From contig NC_072454.1 in assembly GCF_027596085.1 (NCBI RefSeq), positions 22,682,990 to 22,746,989 on the forward strand: a stretch of 64,000 bases of DNA, in the 5' to 3' direction. The DNA comes from Anoplopoma fimbria. Lineage: Eukaryota; Chordata; Actinopteri; Perciformes; Anoplopomatidae. The position numbers and the translations under genes are program-made. The notes under the pieces are model-generated. The model was not told where the DNA came from. It did no database searches and saw nothing but the letters and a program-made list of their open reading frames with translations. Each line of letters begins with the position of its first letter. Position 1 is the first letter of the stretch. Shown here in pieces: positions 40,165-64,000 of this stretch.

Positions 40165-40919
40165 TTTTTTTCGAAAATGATTTTTATTGGGAGAACTACA
40201 AAAAAAAAAATGTACAGTACAAAGTTAACAGTCTCACACTCAATTTGTAGTGAACTGACTCCCCAAAAAATAGCACAACTCTCGTTGTCTTTTTTGTCCA
40301 TTTTTTTGTTACATTCAAAAAGCTTTACTTCTGATAAAGTAGTCAAAAGTACATAGTGCGCATCCCCCTGTACCTACTATGTACAAAACCAAACGTGTTC
40401 ATCCACATCCATCTCCAGCAAACTCAAAAATAGATTTCATATTAAAAAAAATATGAGGCAAAACGAAAATCTAATAAGAGGAATGGGGATTTAGAAAGGT
40501 TACGGTTGTTTTTGTCAGAGTGTCTGAGTGGTAACAACCTTTAAAAATACAAAATGAAAGTTTCAGAATCCAACACTACATTCAGTTCAACCTGTGTATA
40601 AAAGATGCCATGTAGGAAAAATACTTTATTTGGTTAATTTTAAGGCATGTCAAGATGGTGAACCCCATATAGGCACTACACAATAATACTGGGGCACAAG
40701 GGATTGCTACATTCTTTAGCACGTGGCTGGAATCACAGTGTGACCTCGTGCAAACAGAGAAAACAAAAAATAAAATAAAATACTTTTTGGTTAATTTATT
40801 GACTTGGGTTCTTTGTCACTGAAGTCTGATCTAGATCGACAAAAAAGAAGTAAGGTTTGGACGGTCTGTACAACCACATTGTTTATACATTCTACGGAAA
40901 CATCTAAATAGGGATCCTC

Positions 40920-40960
<41 letters not shown>

Positions 40961-42184
40961 CCTTCTACAGCACTTACACACAACCTCAGGAGCAAACAGC
41001 AATCACGCAAACTTTTTTTTTTAATAAACGTAAACAAGGAAACAAAATTAATGAAATAAATATCACATACGTTCTCTTAAATTAAGATTTTTTTTACTCA
41101 TTTACAATAAAAATAACGAAGTGAAGTTACAAAAAAAAGAGGAAAAAAAACCAACAAAATATATATATTACTGTGAAAAGAACATACACTCCACTTTATG
41201 CAGATTAATAATGGCGATCATAATTTAAACATAAAAGAATATAGATCTATTGCTTCATCATACTTGATAAATACAGTATGGACACAAATTACCAATGTAG
41301 CCTATACTTTTTTCACAAGATAATAAATAAGTTAAATAGTCCATAGCCAGTTATGCACAGCTATGTATATCACTCAAAAACAGCTAAAAAAATATATATT
41401 CAACCATCAGCAGTGATTTCCCCAAACAAACCCAACTCAAGAGTGCTTTTTATCCAAGCAACAAACTAGACTAACCAAACGGACCACTGGGTGGCGCTGG
41501 GAGAAGACAGATCTGGAATGGAAGTTGAAGCTTTCAGAGAAGACAAGAGAAACACACACAAAAAAAAACACACTTTGATAAAAAGGGAAAAAAAAAAAAG
41601 TTACTTTGAGTCAAGGCATATTCTTGGCAGGATGGGAGGAAATCTGAAAACCGCTTACAGTCTCTTCTTCTTTGTCAAGTCATGTTAACCCACACATCTA
41701 ATCCCAGGAAAAAAGTGTGGCTTTGCCTGATAGAGCAAAAAAAGGGAGAGGGAGGGGGCTGCCATGAAGCCCTCGGGCAAGGCACTGATGGAATGCCTTC
41801 TGTTTGCTATCTAAGTTTTAATACAGCTATATTACATACAAGGAGAAAAAAAAAAAATACTAAACTAATGCCAGGTCAAGGACACTTTAATGTTTGAAGC
41901 TTTATTGATCCCTGTAGGGTGGAATCCTCTACTCTTGCCCCCCTCCAGGGAGGTCAGAGCAGGGTCAGCACCCCAGGAGCTGGTGGGGATTCAATGTCTT
42001 AGTCAAAAGGCACTTCGGAAGGGTGGTTGCTGCTGAAATTGGAGTGGAGGGGCAAAAAGGTGAGCTTAACCGGGATCCTCTGCTTGAAGGACAGTCTACA
42101 TCACTCACTGACAACCCGTGGCTCCTCAAACCACCCCGCCTGACCAGTCCAGTAAATCCATATGAGAGGAAAAAAAACAATCGA
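40165..42184 (-). other. zfp36l2: zfp36l2 3'UTR (inferred) with AU-rich elements
   Basis: Inferred from the stop codon to a canonical AATAAA on the minus strand (plus 40183-40188), followed by a GT-containing stretch suited to cleavage at about 40165. A proximal AATAAA at plus 41901-41906 could give a short form of about 300 nt. On the minus strand there are UAUUUAU cores at 41267-41273 and 41056-41062, and a full UUAUUUAUU nonamer at 41322-41330. A Pumilio-type UGUACAUA lies at 40378-40385. An A39 tract occupies 40921-40959 on the plus strand. The length suits the family, whose transcripts carry AREs. Exact ends are not provable from sequence. Confidence 0.7.
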
Positions 42185-43381
42185 TTAGTCATCTGAAATC
42201 GACAGCCTGCTGAAGATTGGCAAACGCTTTCCAGCGTCCAGACTCGGAGACTCGGAGCCGCTGAGGCTCCCAGAAGAGCTGAGGGACCCGCTCGCATAGC
42301 TCTCCCGGTCAGAGAGCGAGTCTGGCGGGCTGGGAGGAGGCTCGAACACCGGCGACTCGCTGAGGCGGCGCAGCGCCTGCAAGTGGCTCATGTTGTAGGT
42401 CGGAGGGGAGGCGCTGCTCGGCATGTTCCCGTAGTAGGAGCCGCTGGAGTGGTTGTTGGCGTACCCGCTCGGGGTGTGCACAGCCAGGGGGGCCAGTAAG
42501 GCTTTTAGGTCCTGCCCGGGGAAGTTGAAGGCACTGTTTATGCAGGACATGGAGTTGGGAGAAAGCACGTCCTCGTAGAAGCTCGACGTGGACGTGCAGG
42601 AGGAGCCGGTGGTGGCCGGCGGCGGAGTCCGGGACATGGGGCTGTCGAGCAGGGGAGACTCCAGGCCGTGGTGGGTGGAGAAGCCGGAGAAGCTGAGGCT
42701 GTGGTGGAGCTTTGGTCTGTCCCTCTGGTTGTAGCCGAGCTGCTGCGGGGGCAGGATGTCCCTCTGGCCGTAGCCGCACAGGTCCCGAGCCGACCTGGAC
42801 TCCCCCGCCTGCATGTTGGCGTTGGCGGCCGGAGCGGGCCGGCGCTCGTCGGCGTTGTGGATGAAGTGACACCGGGGACCGTACGGGCAGAAACCGATAG
42901 TATGGAAGGTGCGGCACGGCTCCGTTTTGTACTTAGGGTGGCGGGACAAGCTCCTCAACTCGTGGTAGCCGTGAGCGAACTGACACTTCTCCCCGTACTT
43001 GCAGGACCCGTTCTCCTCGAAGGGCCGGCACAGCTCCGTCTTGTAGCGGGTGGAGTTGATCTGAGAGCCGGGCTTCTGCTGCAGCACACCCCGGTCTCCG
43101 TTGTCGCTGTACGCTCGGTCGCGGAACTTGTTCTCCTTGTTCATAAGAGCCGTGGAGCTGCTGCTGTTGCTGCTCGGCGTGTTTTCCTTCAGGCTGCCGT
43201 AGGAGCCCATCGAGTACTTGTTGCCGTTGTTCATCGCCTCCAAGTTGCTGGTTGAGTTTCTGCGGAAAAATCCCGGCGAGAAGGGGCCACCGGAGCCCGG
43301 AGACGTGACCGGAGCTCCCACTGCTTTCTTATCCAGCATGCTGTTGATGTGGAGGGCGTTCATGTTCATGCTTTTATCTTG
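42185..43381 (-). CDS. zfp36l2: zfp36l2 coding exon 2 (zinc fingers and C-terminal domain)
   Basis: The acceptor is a pyrimidine-rich tract ending CTACAG (AG at 43383-43382), and the exon opens with QDKSMNMN. The exon carries all of both zinc fingers, the serine/proline-rich regulatory region and the CNOT1-binding tail, ending at a stop at 42187-42185. The open frame continues upstream into the intron to an ATG at 43426 (MPDVHLLTG...), which is not the protein start. The exon is GC-rich compared with its surroundings. Confidence 0.95.
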   Translation of the reverse strand, partial: QDKSMNMNALHINSMLDKKAVGAPVTSPGSGGPFSPGFFRRNSTSNLEAMNNGNKYSMGSYGSLKENTPSSNSSSSTALMNKENKFRDRAYSDNGDRGVLQQKPGSQINSTRYKTELCRPFEENGSCKYGEKCQFAHGYHELRSLSRHPKYKTEPCRTFHTIGFCPYGPRCHFIHNADERRPAPAANANMQAGESRSARDLCGYGQRDILPPQQLGYNQRDRPKLHHSLSFSGFSTHHGLESPLLDSPMSRTPPPATTGSSCTSTSSFYEDVLSPNSMSCINSAFNFPGQDLKALLAPLAVHTPSGYANNHSSGSYYGNMPSSASPPTYNMSHLQALRRLSESPVFEPPPSPPDSLSDRESYASGSLSSSGSLSGSESPSLDAGKRLPIFSRLSISDD

Positions 43382-43596
43382 CTGTAGGGGAGAAAAGACA
43401 CCAGTTAGCAAATGCACGTCTGGCACAGATTCTCACTATTTTGACCACATGGCACGTCTGTATTTCCCTGCAACGTGACAACTTGTTGCAGGCAAAGAGT
43501 CGGAGCATCCCAGAAACACAGCCCACATCTTGTCAAACTTCTTACCTTGTAAAGCATCTCCATGTCGTAGAACGCAGACAAGACGGTCGCAGACAT
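42185..43596 (-). CDS. zfp36l2: ZFP36L2: tandem CCCH zinc-finger mRNA decay activator, complete (2 coding exons)
   Basis: Seen: exon 1 CDS 43546-43596 (17 codons), intron 43382-43545 with GT and AG ends, exon 2 CDS 42185-43381, giving 415 residues. Two CX8CX5CX3H fingers lie at about C135/C144/C150/H154 and C173/C182/C188/H192, with lead-ins RYKTELC and KYKTEPC. The N-terminus [17 protein letters not shown] and the C-terminus [13 protein letters not shown] are family signatures. Serine-rich stretches ([25 protein letters not shown]) match known phosphorylation and 14-3-3 regions. Known for the family: TTP/BRF proteins bind UAUUUAU elements in 3'UTRs and recruit the CCR4-NOT deadenylase through the C-terminal motif, shuttling between nucleus and cytoplasm. 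The tail [18 protein letters not shown], the LDKKAVG block and the adjacent thada gene favour L2 over L1. The start at 43596 is chosen because it matches the family N-terminus and has G at -3; an in-frame ATG at 43635 has T at -3. Confidence 0.96.
43546..43596 (-). CDS. zfp36l2: zfp36l2 coding exon 1
   Basis: Short first coding exon of 51 nt encoding [17 protein letters not shown]. It ends in AAG followed by a strong donor GTAAG (GT at 43545-43544), so the junction is phase 0. The amphipathic start resembles the first-exon peptide of ZFP36 family members. The frame stays open upstream to an ATG at 43635, which would add 13 residues with no family resemblance. Confidence 0.93.
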
Positions 43597-44000
43597 CTCG
43601 TTTCCCCAAGTTTGCTGCTGCACTCCGTCTTTCATGGAGGACCGGCCGGGATCCTTGAACGCGACGTGCGGGAGCGGTAGTTTGTGCCACGACTGGTTTT
43701 TGGTTGAGGGGGAAAAAGTTGCCTTTAAAAAGTTTGTGTGCAGTTTTTTTTAAGTCCGCAGAAAAAAAGGAGGTAAAAAGAAAAAAACCGGGGGGTTAAG
43801 GTTGTTGTGTTGAGTTGTAGGTGGCTTTATGTCCTCCCCTCGAGAAGCGCTGAGCCAGAGTGCCTCACTGTGCGCTCCAGCCCTTTTTGCGTGGGTATAA
43901 ATGCCTGGCGGAGGCCGGGGAGGGGCGAACCAAAGTCGGCGCAAAAGTTTTGAGAGGAGCCGCCTCCTGGAGAAAAACTTCCATTCACCGGTTGGCCGCC
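43597..44000 (-). promoter_or_regulatory. zfp36l2: zfp36l2 5'UTR and proximal promoter (inferred)
   Basis: This covers the region directly upstream of the start codon. A TATA-like motif (ATTTATACC on the minus strand, about 43892-43901) sits roughly 300 nt upstream of the ATG and is followed by GC-rich sequence. A second A/T-rich motif (TTTTTAAAGG) lies near 43722-43731. No transcription start can be fixed from the sequence. The block is bounded upstream by a C-rich run at about 44092-44106 and by a (GT)n tract. Confidence 0.45.
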
Positions 44001-44284
44001 TATTCTTTAACACCACGCCTTGAAATCCAACCCCAGCGGACTCCCCCTCCTCCATCCTCCTCCATCCTCCTGACACCCCTCTAAAAAATGTCCCCCCCCC
44101 CCCCCCACACACACACACACTTTTTAATCACACAACCAATTTTGTGGAAGTTGGTTTTGCTTTTTTTTTTTTTTTGTTTGACTCTCGCTGAGAAAGAATG
44201 TAGAACACATGAGGAGGGTCTACTACGCATGCGTGCTTTTCTCCAACAAAATTAATCATACACACATCAACACCTAGGTCTTAT

Positions 44285-44285
<1 letters not shown>

Positions 44286-44350
<65 letters not shown>
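44286..44350. repeat. (GT)n microsatellite upstream of zfp36l2
   Basis: About 65 bp GT located about 0.7 kb upstream of the zfp36l2 start codon, preceded by a C-rich then (CA)n run at 44092-44120. Confidence 0.96.
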
Positions 44351-44353
<3 letters not shown>

Positions 44354-44781
44354 TTTAATGAAAACAGACTCCTCAATAAACTTCCCAGCAAAGCCCTCTG
44401 GGGATTCGCACCCACCAACCGACCAGTGACAAGGCCACCCTTCTCGCCTCTGGACCACCACACTTGGAAGCTGACACATGTATTTGTAATGGAAGGAAAC
44501 TCTGCCTCTCCCTTCTCCTCTCTCTCTCTCTCTCTCTCTGTGATGGGGTGAGACCACAAGTATGAGCGGAGAGGAGTCCAGGCAGAGTGCAAGTACAATT
44601 TTTAGCAGCAATCCGGTTGCATAATCAACTTCCACAGCACAACAGCAGCTTATTCAGAGTACACTACACATGACCTACTTTACTATTGTCTCAAAATCTA
44701 AACATCAATATGTTGACTTCCTCTCCAGATTATTAAGAATCGCTCCTAAACAACACGTTGAGTCATTCTAATGCTTTGGTT

Positions 44782-44817
<36 letters not shown>

Positions 44818-45943
44818 AGCCACTCTTTAAGTTCCTCCCTGACTTGTTTTTTTCCCCAATCTCAGCCCAGACTGCAGGAATGTGTGTTTTTTTTTTTTTT
44901 TTTTTTTTTATGTGGCACAGCAGAGCAACACTGTCCCCATGAGGGCAAGGCGAGAACTGTGTGTAAAGAAAAGACAGGGGGTGCCACCTGCTGGCCGGAG
45001 CTGGAACTCGATTTTAAGGCCCATTCAGGCCCCATGTAGCTGTGATAATGTCACACTCTTATGGAAGAGAAGGTGTCTTTTAATGTCCCCTGTTTTTATT
45101 TTTTCAGTAGGGCCCCAGACACAGAGGGGCATGTTTAGGGATGATTTTGGTCCTTTAACCACAGTCCCCCCCCTCCACTTCTTTGTGAAGTCAAAGAGTG
45201 CAGTGCGGTTGCAATAAGCTTGCGTGATGTAACCTTCTCAGGATGGCAGAATGTTCACATGAAAATGTCAAACTACTCGGCTGCACTCTTGGAGTTATGT
45301 GAAGTTTAAAAAATAAAAAAAATAATTTACCCAGTGGAAAGATTGCAGTGTTGGCAGCAGTGGACTAGAATCTATATCAGCGCTCCAACGCTGTGCGACA
45401 CATATCACCAGAAATTGCTGGTTTCTGCGACACTGGTAACCATTAAGCCTTTTCCACATGGGATCATAATTGGAAGAGTGGTTATATATATAAAAAGAAA
45501 AATGTTTTTTTTTCTGTGACATGATTCAATATTTCTTTAAGTGCTGTATGGTTTGGTTGGAGAAGCGGGGAGGGATGTTACCAAAAAAAAAAAAGTGGGA
45601 GGGGAAATAGCAACAAGCGAAAAACAAGTGACATAAGAGCTTGGAATCTACTACTACCAACCCTAAAATTAGTCCGAGGGTTGCCCCAGGACTATTTTGT
45701 TGCTTTGCAAGTTGTGATAAATAGTTTAATGTGAAGGACAGACACGGCGAAGGCTCCTGAGAAATCCCTTGAACATGTCCTCGTCCGCAGAGACCGCTCT
45801 CTCTCTCTCTCTCCCATCACACGGCTGTGTTTTTTATTTTTTTTATTTACGAGCTGTTCCAAAACATTACGTCAGTTTTACTGTAACAGGGAACATGGCT
45901 ACCAGGGAGGGAGAAGGGTCCAGCTGTATGAGAGGCCAGCATT

Positions 45944-46057
<114 letters not shown>

Positions 46058-46898
46058 AGTAGTCCATTGTGCCGTCCTCCTAATTACACAACTAGGAAAA
46101 GTAGAGGGAAGCATAAAATCACAGTCCAATGGGAAGAATCCTGCAGTAAATTAAATATCGCAGGAAAATAACACCTCGTATAAACATACAGTAGAAGTCG
46201 GAGCGTACACTGAAATACAACTTTGGTGACGTGTCAAGAGAAGAAAACACTCGCCTTCACAATCCCATGCCCTGGGTTGTAAAGCTCACGTCGCCGGAAA
46301 ACAATCGCGCCATTGAAGCCGACGCTTGAAGCTTTGGTCGTTGTTTTGTTCCCCGACCCTTAAATCCCTGGTAGACGTGGAGGAAGCAGAGCGGGCTGCG
46401 AGCTCAATGCTGACACTGTTAGGAGTGTTTGTCGTGTGACACTTGCCCCGCTGATAGGAGCACAGTGCGTCGAGTGTTGCTTTGGACGAGACCCGGCGCT
46501 GAGTTATTGTAATGGCTTCCGCAAGCATATTGCACGGCATTTAAATTGTTGTTGACACTTGGCGCCTTCCTTTTCATGGGAAAATAGGACAAGGGAATCA
46601 AAAGGTGCAGTGATTTTAGACATAATGTTTAATTTAAAAGACATCAAGGAATGGTAATCGTAAAAATTAAAAACACATCTGGTAATCAATGAACATTTGT
46701 AAGACAAAGTGAGAGACAAGTACAAAGTAGAAAAAATAATCCCGTTGTTTCCTTCATTCCCTTGTTGTGATATTGGACCACAAAGCCAGTCTGTGGTCTC
46801 AAACGTTGATACTTTTCTTTAATTTCCATATTAGGAACCTTGACTTTAACAAATTGTACCTAAAATAAAATAAAAAAAGTCAAACCCTGCTACCTCCT

Positions 46899-64000
<17,102 letters not shown>

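Noticed and set aside
39789..40346. 185-residue minus-strand open frame downstream of zfp36l2
   Set aside because: No recognisable domain, overlaps the distal 3'UTR end, and has low-complexity composition. It is not supported as a gene.
42309..43255. Open frames in other registers and antisense to zfp36l2 exon 2 (about 195-202 residues)
   Set aside because: They result from high GC content over a long conserved exon. Only the frame with CCCH fingers resembles a protein family.
43382..43426. ATG at 43426 as the zfp36l2 start (MPDVHLLTG...)
   Set aside because: These codons lie in the intron, between a good acceptor at 43382 and the exon 1 donor. The spliced exon 1 gives the family N-terminus.

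Overview
This window looks like teleost (probably percomorph) nuclear DNA. Three things point that way: a vertebrate zfp36l2 gene next to the 3' end of thada, very dense (CA)n/(GT)n microsatellites, and many interspersed repeats whose consensus phrases are familiar from fish genomes. There is no bacterial, phage or organellar signal. Most long open frames are translations of dinucleotide repeats or shadows of the two real genes.

Layout. About 1-40,150 holds no recognisable gene. It contains microsatellites, non-autonomous DNA transposons, a degenerate LINE piece, a palindromic tandem array (about 9.83-10.13 kb), a 1.7 kb T-rich degenerate satellite (about 37.6-39.33 kb), and unique-looking patches that could be regulatory. 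The clearest of these are 13.05-13.45 kb (AP-1, GATA and octamer motifs) and 35.53-35.61 kb (three GATA motifs). In human 2p21 the flank of ZFP36L2 away from THADA is a gene-poor interval, so a gene-free regulatory landscape is expected here. About 40,165-43,900 is the complete zfp36l2 gene on the minus strand: two coding exons, a 164-bp intron, a 415-residue tandem CCCH protein, and a roughly 2 kb 3'UTR with three UAUUUAU cores. About 43.9-46.6 kb is the intergenic space and promoter side. From 46,899 to the right edge lie the last six coding exons of thada, also on the minus strand (333 residues reconstructed in phase), with a 12.55 kb intron between the antepenultimate and penultimate coding exons.

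The two genes are transcribed in the same direction, thada upstream and zfp36l2 downstream, as in human 2p21. ZFP36L2 binds AU-rich elements and promotes mRNA decay. THADA is the vertebrate relative of yeast Trm732, a HEAT/ARM-type partner in tRNA position-32 2'-O-methylation. They share no obvious pathway; the link is conserved synteny. The best unexpected signals are a (UG)49 tract directly at a thada 3' splice site in front of a frame-neutral exon, several near-perfect snap-back palindromes with 5-6 nt loops, a hAT element with an intact 8-bp target duplication and a broken BED finger, and two families of TIR elements with paired inverted copies.
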